DNA of 64,000 nucleotides from Larus michahellis (lineage: Eukaryota; Chordata; Aves; Charadriiformes; Laridae): the NCBI RefSeq assembly GCF_964199755.1, contig NC_133896.1, positions 93,248,200-93,312,199 on the forward strand, read 5' to 3'. The notes beneath the pieces are model-generated. The model saw only the letters and a list, made by a program, of their open reading frames with translations. It had not been told where the DNA came from and made no database searches. The position numbers were made by a program, and so were the translations under genes. Shown piece after piece: positions 25,138 through 38,300 of the stretch (within the stretch, counting starts at the first letter, position 1; each line of letters begins with the position of its first letter).

Positions 25138-25348
25138 TCCCAAACCATGATCTTGTTCAGAGTTCTGAGATTTCTATTGTTAAATGTAATACTTTGTTTA
25201 ATAGTTGTAATAATTATTTGTATAGATATGAACATGATAGTATTTTATTAAAAAAAAAGAAAACTACTCTTTGAATACTGTATTCTTGTTGATACAGCTT
25301 CTTTCCCCGTGGAAGACAGATTTTTACCATCTCTTCAAGACAGGTAAA

Positions 25349-25354
25349 AATAAA
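25349..25354 (+). terminator. USF3: Candidate distal poly(A) signal of USF3
   Basis: AATAAA in the sense orientation, followed about 10 nt later by a GT/T-rich stretch (TTTGTTTTGAG). An ATTAAA variant lies about 100 nt upstream at 25247-25252. It was chosen as the likely gene end because no plus-strand gene signal follows. Confidence 0.5.
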
Positions 25355-25380
25355 AGCTTTGTTTTGAGACTGGGAATTTA

Positions 25381-28300
25381 CAATTGGAGTTCTCCACTAG
25401 TGTACATTCTCTGCCTCTACTAGAGTTATGCACCATTTTATTTGGATATATAAAACTACATATTCCAGAAGAAATACATACTGATAATGAAGTTACCTAA
25501 ATAATGCATGGCAGATGCTGTCCCTGCACCAGTGACAGTGATCACTGCATTAAGATATAACTTCAGCTCTATAAAATGCTTCTTGTCACGCCCTGCTGCA
25601 TTGGTTGTGAAGTGCTCTTTGATCAAGTCCTTCTGTCACAGTCTGGATCTAAAGGATGTGGTTTGGAAGAGACCGGTACAGAGATGCTGCAAGGTAAGCA
25701 ATGGCTTTTTGGGAGGCAGTGTAATATAGGAGGAGCTGACAGAATTGCCATGAAACAATTCCTTTTGTGGGCTCCAGCCCATCTTGTTTGTAAACCTCAA
25801 CATTCTTGGGGACATGGAAGATTTCTTTATGGAAGATGATTTTCTTTTTTTTGTTTGTTTTTAATTAAAATTTAGTATCAAGACAGATGAGCTTCTATTT
25901 TGTTACTTCAGTGACAGCCAGTATCTATAGTGCGACAAGGAGGCTGTGTTCAGAGATCAGCATGGTTCAGAACATCAAGAAGGAAGTGTGCAGGACTAAG
26001 GACGGTCTCTGAGCAGTCACAGTAACCCACTCAGCCCACTTTCCCTACCTTGAGAGGGCAGCTCAGGCCAGAGAGCTGGCAGGCAGGGCTAGTTACCTGC
26101 ATCAAGCATTGCCCAGGAGCAACAGCCCCAAGTTCAGTGTCAGCGTGTTGCCAGCACGCTGCTGGGGTCTCCTGCTGTAGTAACCTGATCTTTGGTAGTG
26201 TAGTAGAGAGGAGGGAAAACAGGACACAAGGCAGATGAACACCTTCAAGGCTGGGCTGATGCCCTCACCACTGCCTAACCGCAAGAGATGGGGGTGTGGT
26301 GCTTACCTGCAGGAGATGGAGCCGGGCTGCTGGTACAGCTTCCACCAAGGCGCCAGCAGCACCCCTGGGGCAGTGAGGCCCCACTTTGTCAGCCCTCCTC
26401 CAGGCTGAAAGCTGCTGGGGGCTCATACGAAGACTTCGTGCAGCCACGGGCTCGTGTACAAGAGGGAAACCACAGACAAAAGCACAAGTGAAACTGGCTC
26501 AAAGTGTTTCTTCCCCATCTTAAGCTAGAGGTAGAGCATACCCATGGACAGCGTACCTCAGTCTTAAATACACCCTGGTAACATACTGGATAAACTCGGT
26601 ATCTCTCTTGTTGCTGGCATTGCTAACTTCACCCCCACCTCTTTTGCTCTGTGTGGATGCCGTTGTTTTGATAGGCACAAAATCTACATTTATCTGTGCA
26701 CAAGTTAACATTTCTCCTAGAACTGCCTTCATATTTCAAAGCGCCTTGGCTGCTCTTCTACCATCGCAGAGGTTTTGGTGCTAGTTGTAACACTGTCCAA
26801 TTGTGTGATCCTAATAGCTTTCCTAAACTGTGAGGGTGTTTTACTGTTGTTATTATTATTATTTTATAACACAAAAGCTATTTCTGTCTCCCTTGCATTG
26901 TAGCAGGCAAAACAATAACTTTACCTACGTTTTCCTGAGAAAACGGGGACTATACGGTTGTGTCCACCTCCTCTCCATGTCTTAGGTCAACACGGCTGTG
27001 GGAGAGGGGAGACACCTACCGGTGCCCAGGAGCTGTGTGAGGAGAAGAGCGTGGGCGAGGGAAGAGACAGGTCCCATTGCTACGGCAGGAGGTAGAGCAG
27101 AGCCTGCTCAGCAGAGCAGCTTTTCGGCTGTGCAGCACTCAAAATTCTCTTGACCCAACCACAGCACTGCACCGGCTTTTACTTGGGAAAACATTAGAGG
27201 CCCAAGCTGGTGTAAGAATGGGGAAGGCATTGCAGGAGGTGTAACACAAAAGTTATGCAAAAATGAGTGTTAGTAGCTCTTTTGCTTATAAAAAATAGCA
27301 AACATATCTCATGACCCGGCAAATAAGCCTCAGTATTTAATGACCAAGTGCAGAAAGCTTCAGGCAGGTGTTCCTGGGCAGGTACAGCTTCCACAATAGA
27401 CACAGTTCCTCTGGCAGCCGCCACTTCCAGCTAGGCCCGCTCCTGCTGCCTTTGAGCTCCTCAGCCCCTACAACAAGCCACTTAAACCCACTGAGGAGGG
27501 GATTCACCAGACAAGTGAACTGTTTTCTTCCCTTTCAAGGGCTGTTAAAACAGTTTGTGCTGAGCACAGGAGGGAGGAGCATGTGACGGGCAAAGCAGGG
27601 ACCCTGCTACCTGCCATGGCAGCAGAAGGGCCCCCATCTCCTGACACAATTCACACCAGCTGCTCCGCTTGTCTCCCTACACACCTCTGTCTAACAAAAT
27701 TTTGCTCAGTGAACAGAGAAAGGTGAAATAACAACATGACACCTGTAAGTCAGGGAACAGAGGTCCCTCACCTACCCAGGGAGCCGCTTTTCCCTCCCAG
27801 GGCAGTCACCCCAGGAAGGGCAGCGGGGCTAAAGGCACAAGCCCCCTTTCAGGTTTGGAGGGCTGCACAGCTGAGTTTGTCTGGGACAGCTGGGAGAGAA
27901 GCTGCCCGGGTGCCCAGCCAGGCACCCCACTAGCCAGAGCCATTGAGGCACCCCTGCAGCAGCCGGGTCAGGCTGGGCCCCTGCAGCCACCAGATGGGAG
28001 ACCTGAAGTACGAACAGAAGCCAGCAGGCAGGCCAAAGCTTAGAGGAAGTTTTAAGAATTGATGCATTAAGCTGGAGGCACAGAAGCAGCAGGGAGATGA
28101 TTCCGACCCTCCCTCCCATGTCTTAGGCTTGAGGCACCTTTTCCTTGTATTTAATTTAATTCTCTCACATTTTTCTGCTTGTTCTGTGCTGTTCTCCACC
28201 CTTCTCCAACCTCTCTCTCCTCCACTGCTGCTACCACCTTGCCATTCGCATACTGTGCTCATCTCTGCGTAGCTCAGTGAGCCCATATGTTGCTCTTCTA

Positions 28301-31085
28301 CCTCCTACACTGAGCCTTCTAACTGCTGTTCAACATTAGTTTTTTCTCACATTCCTATTTAGAGCTTCCTGGTTAGAAACAAATACAAGCTTGGAACAAG
28401 GTTGAGACTACAGACTAAGGAATATCTCTTACGAAATTACGTGTTCAAAACTGGACAGACAAGCCATTCTTCAATCTGGTAAAGAAGCGATATTCCTACT
28501 ACCCCAATGTCCTTGACTCCTGCGCACTGCAAAATACACCAAGGGCAGAACATACTTGTACAAGAGGAAAAGCTGCTCATCTTTCTCCACAGCTAGCCAC
28601 AGGGTAAGGGCAGTCCTACAAGTCAAGAGCCTATCCTGCACCTGACTAAGCAGGGGGTGTGAAGGCAGCACAGTAAGCAAAGAGGACTTGAGGTCAGACT
28701 CACAAACAGCAGGATCCAACACTGGATTCTCCAAGTCTCACTGCCCCCCAGATACCTAATTTTACAACCGTTCTGATGATCTGCCACGATCAACAGGTTT
28801 TTGAACCAGTGTCGCTCTTCTCCCCATCTCACTGGCTCGTGGGGACTGAGGAAGGCTAATTCCAGTAAAATTCATTTGCTAATTCTAGTAAAAAACTGCA
28901 CTGGAATCTCCGGCCAGACTAGTCCACTTCATATAAAAATATGCAGTGAGCTCTTGAGTGCTTTGCATGGTGTGATTGCAGCATGGACACTGGAGAAACC
29001 AGGCAGTAAAAAAATTAAAGGCTGGTGACGTTCCTACAGGTGTCAGATGCTGTAATCATTGAGCCTCAGACAAGAGTAGGGCAGTATCTCCACTTCAAGC
29101 ACCTTTAATGACCCCAGCATAGCCTCCCACCTGACAAGCTCCCACCTTAGATGGGATCTACACATCTCCCTCCAGGTCCCAGAGGAGCAAGGCAAGCCTC
29201 ACCTCAAGTAGTGGGTTCTTTTGATTTAGCACTTCAGCAGCATTGGTGCTCAACAGGCTGGTGCTAGCAGGCTGTGTTCAAACCCCATGTGCCCCCAGCA
29301 CCCAGGGATTTATCCTGCTCACCACAGCACTGCTGTCCTGCGAGCACTTCCCCACACAAAACCCTGTAAGCCACCCTGAAGGCACACAGGGGGCTTGACC
29401 TGAACTTTTCCAGGCACTTGCTAGAGCAAGAGACTGTTCATGCAAGGCCCATGGTGAGGACTTCACCTGGAAATTTTATCCCCTTCTCCTGCTGCCTCCC
29501 CCAGTTCAAGCCCCAGAGCACTGCCCCACTTGCTCCCTAGCTCACCTCAGCAGCAAGTGATGTGACCATCACACAAGCATATCACCTTCCAACAAATCTT
29601 CTACTGCAGCTCTTCATGCAGCTTCCAGGTGGCACCACGCAGCAGGGCTCCATGCAGCTGTGCCTCAGACCTCTGCTCCTGCTGCTGGGGCCAGGACTAG
29701 AGAGGCAGAGAGAAGGGAGGGAATGGATGGTGCTGGCAGCAGCGCTATCACTACCTGTTACCACCTGCCCTCCAAGTAAAGTTCTAGAAAGAGCACACCC
29801 TGCACACCCCAGATATTATTTGGTTTCACTGGTCAGAGAACTGGAAGTGCAGCACTTGGGCTCCTACCGCAGCCCTTGCATTTACAGGGAGGTGGTTGGG
29901 GCAGCACAGAGCATGTGTCGCAAAAAAGCTGTTGGGTCAAACATTCATACACCTTTGGGTACAAAACCTCAAGTGGTTCCCTCCACACAGCATGTTTATA
30001 ACCACGCTGGGCAAGACAGAGCACCACAGCCCCAGCAGGAGTCCCTGACAGGGGCGGCTCAGTCTTGCTGCACTCAGCAGTAAGGATTTAGGGTGGGTTT
30101 TTTTTGCACCTCGGACTTCCTGGCAGCCTTCCCTTATGGAAAGAAAAAGGAAGCTGCAGACAAGCCTGTCTAGATAATGTTGGATTCTGCCATTTTAGAC
30201 AGACCAAGAACATATGGCAAGAATGCAGGATGGCTGAATGGAAAATGTGGACTATCCTCAGCCTGAAGTTCCTCTGCTGGTGCTGCTCAGACAAAAAAAA
30301 ACAAGTGTCATCTCCTTCCCTGCAGCCCATGCTGACGCTGTTAAAGAGAAGCCCATGCTTCGCAACAAGCCTGGGCAACCTATCCCTATTTCTAGCATCA
30401 TTGAACATTCAACAATCTACATTCATCTGCACGGCAAACCTGCAAGTCAAGCCCAGAGCATTGTAATAAAACACAGCACACAGGGACCACCACCACCTTC
30501 TGCATGTTCTGGCACACCGTTCCTGAAACATGGCTATGTCTCCACAGGAGTGCAGCTCTGCTCAGGAAGAGAGCTGCTGGCAGCCTCTTGTGTCATTCCT
30601 CCTCTAGCTCTCCCTGTGCTCTGCCAAAGGGGCTACAAGTGACAAGCAAGGGTGTCAGTTCTTTACTCCACTTAGCCCCACAAAGGCAATTTGGTTAAGA
30701 GGACAAGCAGTTCATCTGTATCAATGCTCAGGAAACTGTTTGTGAGACTCCTAAGGATGACAGCAGCTGTGTGACACCACTGGGGAACCCTCTGCCCCAA
30801 GTGCTCTCTTTGCTACTGCTGAGAGCTGGAGCAAGAAGAATTCAGATCAACCTGCAAAGCAGGAAGGTGAGAACATTCATTTTGACCATCTTGACAAACT
30901 CCAACTTAGAAAAAAATAAAAACCAGCTAGTGCAAAATCTTTCTAGGAGATACAGACTTCTTGGAGTAGAAAGTTTCCATAGTCATCTGCTTTGATAAGC
31001 ACAAGTGGAATGAAGCCTTTGCATCACTGGGTACATGCACATATACCAAAGGAAAAATGCTCAGACAGAGACAAGAATAAAGACA
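25381..31085. other. Intergenic DNA between convergent USF3 and SIDT1
   Basis: The composition becomes more GC-rich than around USF3. No conserved exon, RNA gene or repeat family was recognised apart from a short ATT microsatellite near 26849-26868. Open frames here, such as plus-strand 29562-30083, have no recognisable protein features and are probably due to low stop density. Confidence 0.5.
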
Positions 31086-32333
31086 GCAGGCCTCAAAGAA
31101 TACTTTTTAATTCAAAATTAGCAAAACAGGTCACATTTTAGATGCAGGGCCTAAAATAACTCACACCTTATTCTTGTTTTTTAAATAACTGAGAACTCGA
31201 GAAGAAAGCAGAAACCGTTTAAAAACTTGCTTCAGACGCGGAAAAGTTGGAGAGGAAAGAAGTTTGGTCCAGATCTTTAGCTAAAGAGCTCAACCCCAAC
31301 TGCCCCCAAACCTCCTCCACACTCACAGGCCATAAGGGAACCTGATTTACCAAGTTTGCCTAAAGCAAGCCTGTGGGAGGAGAACGTCTGAGGCTGCTGG
31401 ACAGCCTCCCTGTTCCACCTTGCCCCTTTAGCAAGGCCACGCAGCAGGAGCCATGGAGTTGCCCAGCACACAAGGCTGTGGCTTCACCACATGATTTCTC
31501 TTAGGGTCACTTGAGGACAGCGTTTCTGGTGCTGTGAAGGAGTCCATCACGCTGACAAGCGCCTGCACAGGAGTTGCCAGAGAAGTGAGGCTGTTCAACA
31601 TGCGTAAGCGAAAGATGCCACAAGAGCAAGGCAGGAGGTTCTGCCTCTGGCAGAGCACTCATGGGCAGCTCTAGTCTACCATCTCGCTCCAACACTGCAG
31701 TCCCTTGGACTTGTTTCTCTTGTTGCTGTGGCTCTCCACAGGCTACAGGAGGAGCCTCTCCAACAAACAAAACAAAAACAAAAAAAAAAGAGAAAAGAGA
31801 AACGAGTCCACCACTGCCACCTCAGCTTGGAGTCCTTTGCTCACTTGGCAGTTGCAGGACAGGAACCAAGAGCTCTCCCTGTGCTGCAGAAGGGACTCTC
31901 CAAGGGCAGCAGCCTACAGGGTACAGGCTGACGATGCAGGAGGAGCTGCATTGCACTTGTCAAGCCTGCTCACCAAAGAGGAAGCGGGGCACATCAGCAG
32001 GGAGGAAGGGAAGCAAAGGTCTCAAACGCACCTCCTTGTTTCCTCTCTCTTCACTGGCTCCAGCACCCACCGCACCTACCCACCAGAAGGCTGCGCTCTG
32101 GCCTCAGCAGCAGTGTTGTGCCTGCCCCAGAGGATGCAGTGGGAAAGGAGCAAACAGTCTTCCCTCCCAGTCCCACCTCAGTTACCGCAGTACCCCTTCC
32201 ATGCTTGCTATAGGATCTGGCTCCCCTGCTCCCATGGGGTTGTCAGCCACAGAAGCAGGCTCATTCCTCACAGATTCCAGTGGCCCAGTGCCTTTGGCTG
32301 AGCAATTTGGGAACGCCCCTGCCCCCGGGGGAC
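31085..32333 (-). other. SIDT1: Inferred SIDT1 3' untranslated region
   Basis: This is the sequence following the SIDT1 stop codon at 32334-32336 on the minus strand, up to the candidate ATTAAA signal. It contains an A-rich patch on the plus strand at about 31770-31800. Long plus-strand open frames (31661-32575) lie antisense to it and overlap the last coding exon. Confidence 0.45.
31106..31111 (-). terminator. SIDT1: Candidate poly(A) signal of SIDT1 (ATTAAA)
   Basis: On the minus strand, ATTAAA sits in an AU-rich stretch about 1.2 kb downstream of the SIDT1 stop codon. This gives a plausible 3' UTR of about 1.2 kb. No AATAAA was noticed on the minus strand between it and the stop. The assignment is inferred. 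Confidence 0.4.
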
Positions 32334-32396
32334 TCAGAATACTGGGATCTTGTCCCTGCGCACCACATCCAGGTCATCATCCAGTGTCAGCAGGAC
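32334..32396 (-). CDS. SIDT1: SIDT1 last coding exon (residues 737-756 and stop)
   Basis: Acceptor TTCCTCCTCAG, stop TGA at 32334-32336. It encodes [20 protein letters not shown], the conserved acidic cytosolic tail of SIDT1. Confidence 0.97.
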   Translation of the reverse strand, partial: VLLTLDDDLDVVRRDKIPVF

Positions 32397-35300
32397 CTGA
32401 GGAGGAAAGCATGAGGCAGCTTCAGGTCTCACTGGCCAGCCCATGGCTGCAGAGAATGACCAGCTCCCTGTGGCATCTCATCACAGGCGAGCTCCACCTG
32501 GGCCACATCTCCAGCCTGTACAGGAGTCACAGCAGCAATCCACGGAGATGTGCCAAATTAACTTTTTTTCTGTAATGTTCCCAGCAAGTCACTCTGGCAG
32601 CACAGCTGACAGGTAGCTCTGCCAACAGTGCTGCAAGGACCTGAACAGGTAAGCCTGCCCCAACCATGATGGAGATGCTGCTTGTAAACTGGTCCCTCAA
32701 CTGGCCTCTGAAGAGCCATCCAGGAGGCAGCAGCATGAGAATTGCTTGACCAGAGCTCAAGCACAGCAAGTGCTCAGGCAGCTCCTTTGGAAACAGTTTG
32801 CACCTTGCACAGCTAGGGTTAAGGTCTCCCCCCTCCACTTCCCCAAAACACTATGCTGTGACACCATCGCAGGGGATACCTCCACCTTTGCCACCAGCAG
32901 ACCATCAGGCCTGAAAAGAGGTACCAAGTAGAGGAGCACCGGAATCAACTATGCAAGTGATGGAAAGCCCAGGAGTAAGATAAGCTCCACACCAGTGACC
33001 CAATGGCCTGGGTCAAAGGGAGTAGGGTCCCTTCCTGGAAGGTCCTCACAAACCCATGAGAGGTTTGGTCCCACCCGTAGCCCTTCAACTTCCCCACAAC
33101 AGCTGTGTAACCCACAGCCCCAGAGGGAATTTGAGGCCAGGAGACACAGGGAGCAACAAGCCAAAGAAGGAAGCCTGATCCCCATGAAAGGAGCATCCCA
33201 CTGTGAAGGATGTCTGGAGGCAGAGCCAAGCAGAGGACCTGGGGCACTTCTGTGGAGTCCAGGGGCTATGACTCATAGCTCCATGTGGATAGAGAGCAAC
33301 AAGGAGGAAGAAGAGAGGGTGAGGCCATACAGCAGAGTGGAGGCTCAGCAGGACTCACCAGAAAGGAGAAGAACAAGGCAGCCGCGGAGAGGAAGTGCCA
33401 GACGTCATGGTCATCAAAGAAGCCCAGCAGGATGCATGGCCGGTTCTTTTCACGGGACTCTGCTGGAGTCTCCTAGGGGAGCAGGCAGGGGGTCAGGACC
33501 TGATATTCACTCATAAAGGATGCTGGCTGGCCACACTGGGACCCTCTGGAGATCACCCTGTTTTAATCCTCCATACGGAGCCAGGAAAAGTGTTGTGCTG
33601 GCTGGATATGTGATGAGAGCAGGGCAGGAACACAATGTCATACTTAGACCCAGGTGGATCTGGGGACACAACCCACAGATAGGGGGACCCCTCTGGTCTT
33701 CACATCTATGATCCTGCATTGCACAAGCTGCACAGCCTCCACCAGACCACCATGCAGCAAGCCCCTCGCTTCCACGGAGATGGACACAGCATCTTGTTAG
33801 AAGGCATCCAGTCAGGATTTAAGAGCCTCCCAGGGCACAGAGAGCCCCCGCAAGCCCAGGCATGTTATTTCCCATTGGCCATCTGCTCCAGGGAGGAATA
33901 TTCCATCCAGCACTGGTCAGGATTTGCCTAGTTTTGCTTTCAGATCCTCAGACCTTCCTCTGTCCCCTAGTGGGGGCCAGTAACCTCCAGATCACCTGGG
34001 TCATAAATAGTCTCTCCAGAGCTGCACACATACAGTTATTTTTGCCTCACCACAGCTTCCCATGCTCCCTTCCCAGTCTGCTGATGGAGTTAAACCCTTT
34101 CATCTCTCCATGAGCACCCCAAGACTCTTCCCCAGAGTATTTTTTGTGTAAAACTAACAACAGGAAAGAAATATGACGGTAGACAGAGATGGACAGAAGG
34201 ACAGTGAAAGGGCAACTTTACCTCCCAGCTGCTGAGGGTCTGGAAGAAGAAGTAGAGGGCGGCTGCCCACACCACTGCTGTGGCCACAATACAGAACAGG
34301 GGGATCGGCAGAAGCTTCTCAGAGCTGCGGAGCTGCAGACAGGGACATAGCCTCACAAAGTGCCCCGAGTTCTTCCCGGGGCCAGAGCCATGCATCGGGC
34401 TGACATGGCAGCCTGGACTATCAGCATTTGTGAAGGGCTGCCCACGCCAGGGAAACATAGTCCAGCCCCCCCCCCCCAGATGGCTACACAGCATCCCTCA
34501 CCAACACCAAAGCCTCGTCCTGCCCTGAGCCCCACAAACGCTCCTCCACATCCCTCTGCAGCACCACAGGAACCCAGAGCACAGCCAAAAAAGAGCCCCA
34601 TCCCTTCCCCTTTGGAGACAGGCACCCCATGGGCAGCCACAGCTGCCTCCTTTACCTTCATGATGATGTAGAAAGCCAAGTACAGCAACAGGTTACAGAT
34701 AAAGATCCCCAGTATGTAGGAGGCAAAGTCTCTGGGCCGATATACCAGGCCAAAGATAGCACTGAGAGAGAGAGAGAAGGGACTTTAGACAACCTCTTTC
34801 ACTGGGGACAGGGTACATCCCCAAACTGACCACCACCCACTGCTCCCTGCAGACCACAGGAAACAGCAATACTGCCACAGCCTCACAGTTCCCTGGAATA
34901 AATGCACCATTTGCCTCTGCTCCCTGCTGAGAAGGAAAGCAGAGCAAACTGGGCCATGGTCAGCTGCTGAGAGCAACCAGAAACCACAGATGACAGGCAA
35001 GGGACCTGGGTTGCTTCCAACCCATGGCCAAAAGCATCTCATCCAGTAGGAGCTGGCCCCAGATCTGTACATTTAGCAGAAGGCATGCTCCTGAAAAGCA
35101 GCTTTAGTGAAAAGCAGCCTAGGGAAATTATTTTAGGTCTCACCAAGAGCTGATCCCTCCATCCATGCAATTACTGCTGAGCCAGGCCTTTTGACTAATT
35201 GTCTGTCAAGTCTCTTACATCTTGGCTGCACTGGAGACCTCCCAGCTACATGGGAAGCACCTGTACAGCACAACATGGCACCATGGTACTAGGCCAGCCC

Positions 35301-38300
35301 TACACAAGCTGGCTCAGACATGAGCCGTGAGAGAGCACCAGCCAAAATGCTTAGGGATGCCTTGTGTAGCTCTGTAGTGATGCATTGCATCCTATGGATC
35401 TGCCTACCATTCAGTGCTCATCAGAGCCAGCTCCTTGCCAAAACATGTCAGAAAGGCCCTAGCAGAGGACTATTGCTTAGACACTGCTGCATTTCCCCGT
35501 CACTTCAGATCACCCATGTGTCAATACCAACTCCTCCTGCTCACGTGCACAAATATGCAAGACACTCACACCCCACTACTTACAAGGACCAGTTGACCAG
35601 GTTTCCAACAATGAGCAGCACCATCCTGTCCTGAAGAGAAGACACCGATGATCATATGAAAGCATAAGGAAATGCAAAAAAAGAGGCCTTTCCCTCAGAA
35701 ATTCAGGATATCATTATGTGAGGATTCGAAGTCTGGTTCTTGCAAACACACATGCACCTGACTCTGAAGTTTGCTCTGCAGGAGCTTTTGCCAAGTGGAA
35801 ACTGCTCTGGCCCTCACAAAGTTGAGGAAAGTGTTGCAACGAGACTAAACATCTAAAAGAGGACAAGCCCAGCACTTAAGTATCAGCCTCAGGAGGTCCT
35901 GCAAATCCTTTGACTGTTTCCATTATTTTTCTACTTAGATTCCTTCCCTCCCACCATTTTGCAGAAAAATTATTGCACAGAGCAAGGACGTGCTTGAAAG
36001 AGGCACCAGGGAAAGCTTCGGATAGCATCCTACACATATCCACAGAGCCTTTTTTTACCCATCTCAGCAAGAGCTGGGGAAGCACTGTAACTACAGCAGG
36101 CAGAAAGGTTACACCTGTGGGGCATGTGCACTAATGCTTACGGCTGCTTTCATGATGTAGCTATTTCAGGCTGTCCAGGCTTACTTTATATGCCTGAGTG
36201 CACTGTCTGCTTGCAAAACTCGATCTGACACTTATTCAAAGATGGAAGAATACAAAAAATAAAAATAAGAAGGATGCTCATGGATAAAAACTTCATTTGG
36301 TTGCAAGCCCTAATTAGCACTCTGTGCCAAGAAGAAAGTAATCAGTAGGACACAAGGTAACAGCTACTGTTTCTTACTTTTTTGCTGTCTGCCCTGAAGT
36401 GCTGTAGAAACAGCAATAGCTGTCGCTTAAGCCACAGAGCCAAAATATTGTCACTGCCTTCCCCAGAGAGTCTGTGCTGCACAGAGCCTCATACCCACTC
36501 CTTTGAACGGATACGCCCAGAGAGCAAGAGCAAAAGCAAATCCTATCATGCTTATATTGCCTTTGCTCTGATGTTTTATTCACCAGGCCTGAGATCAGGG
36601 GAGACCTTAAAGTAGGGGACAAACTGCTCCAGTGGAGATCTACACTTACCCAAAAATTTGAGGGAGAGAGAAGGGAAGCAGGGAGCATCATTTTTTCAAA
36701 TAGCTACACTTCTTTCCTCTGCACATTGCCTAGAAAGTGAGCAATTGCTGAAAGAGGTGCTGAGATGAGAAATCACCTACCATGTACATTGGTCGACTGC
36801 ACTGCTGGATACAGTCCGTGTACAGCACCATTGCTACCCGTCGAAAGATCCCCAAGTCTGTCAAAGAAGAGGAGAAAAAGCCACAACAGCCAGCAGAGTG
36901 AGCGCCAAAATGCCTACAGGGGGAAGATGCAGATACCCACTGGCTGACAACAGAGGACCCAGCCTGCAAATGGTCAGGGTGCCAACAGATTAATTTCTTG
37001 TCTTTTGGAAGCAGTCTGTGCAGAGCAGCGGGGCAACCACCAGAGGACGTGGATGGCAGTCAGCCAGAGTGACAGGTTTAAAAAAAAATAAAATAAAATA
37101 AAAATCATCCCCTTGCCACTGGCACTGCCCAGAAGTCAAGTAGGCCCTGACTGCACACACAAACAGGCTGGCTTTGCAACTGCATCTCCGGAGGAGAGAC
37201 ATGTGTGCAGGAAGGGGAAAAGCACCTTTCACGGAACAAGCTGCCGGAAGAGGGAAACAGCAGAAATTCAATCCTCATCCCTTAGAGGGACAAAGCGCAC
37301 TCGAGACACCTTTGGTCTCAAAATCATTGCAGAAGCTTCACTGGAGAGCCATCAGTGGCAGTGGGGATGGATAGACATGCATGCACACACACCGTCCTCA
37401 TCAGCAACAAATGTGGAGCTTGAAAAGGCTCCCACACCAAGGTCAGAGGTCTCCTGTGCTATACGCCCCCTTGCTGCTAGCAAACTGACTGCACTGCTTG
37501 ATAGCCAACCTCAGGTAGCACACGAGCCAGCCTCCCACACACATCCATGCATCCCCAGCTGCTATGCTGCTGCTCAAACAGTTCAACAGAGAAAAGTGAG
37601 AGCTGCTGACAGTTACCTGAGTCAGGGCCATCTGAGGCAGAGAGGAGCAGAAGAGGAAGGAGAAATATGTTTGTAAGCAGAGCACAAGAGCCAGGTTCCC
37701 CATCAGACCCTCTCCCCCCTCACCCCATGATAGGGTTTTTATGTAGCTCACCACTCTGAGCACAGCACTAGGGAGAGCTGTAGCAGAAGGGCAGGCTCCC
37801 TCAGAGCCCAGCTCTTCTGCCACCACAGAGCGAACAGGACCTGCTGACTCCCATGCGTCTGGGAAGCAGCAGCACAAGGATTTCAGAGGCCAGAAAGGGC
37901 ATCAGATGGATGAGAGGACAGGATAACACGAAACACAAGCACAGGCCATGGGATTGTGCTCACAGATGCACAGGATAGGTGACTCACGCATGTGAGGACA
38001 GGAGGCTCCTGCACACCCTAGAGCAAGATGGTTCAGTTACAGCACTTACCGATCTTGAAGCGGCCCATGTAGTAGATCTGGGTGCTGAGAGCCAGCGAGG
38101 CCAAAACATGGATCATTGAGAAAATAACCCAAAACCACATGTCATTTTTTCCAAACACCTGAAAGCAAAGACATTAAAAGCAAACTGAGCCCTGTTATCA
38201 GAAGGCTAATTCTTTCCTGTCCTTTATCACCGTGGGGCATTAGACAGCCTCACTGAACATGGAAGAGAAACTCCTAATTTTTCCAACCTGAAAACAGACC

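Larger units (their letters stand above)
17817..25380 (+). other. USF3: Inferred USF3 3' untranslated region
   Basis: No further plus-strand coding exon follows the USF3 stop. Candidate poly(A) signals are AATAAA at 20314-20319, ATTAAA at 25247-25252 and AATAAA at 25349-25354. The sequence just before the last two is AU-rich and resembles a transcript end. A long 3' UTR of up to about 7.5 kb is therefore inferred, with possible shorter forms ending near 20335. It contains AUUUA-type AU-rich stretches, a CR1 fragment and two Pumilio-type motifs. The true end needs transcript data. Confidence 0.55.

Noticed and set aside
29562..30083. 173-codon plus-strand frame in the intergenic gap
   Set aside because: No domain, no clear splice or poly(A) context, and GC-rich stop-poor composition explains it.
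32995..33516. 173-codon plus-strand frame
   Set aside because: It lies antisense to and partly over the SIDT1 exon at 33359-33472, so it is a shadow frame.
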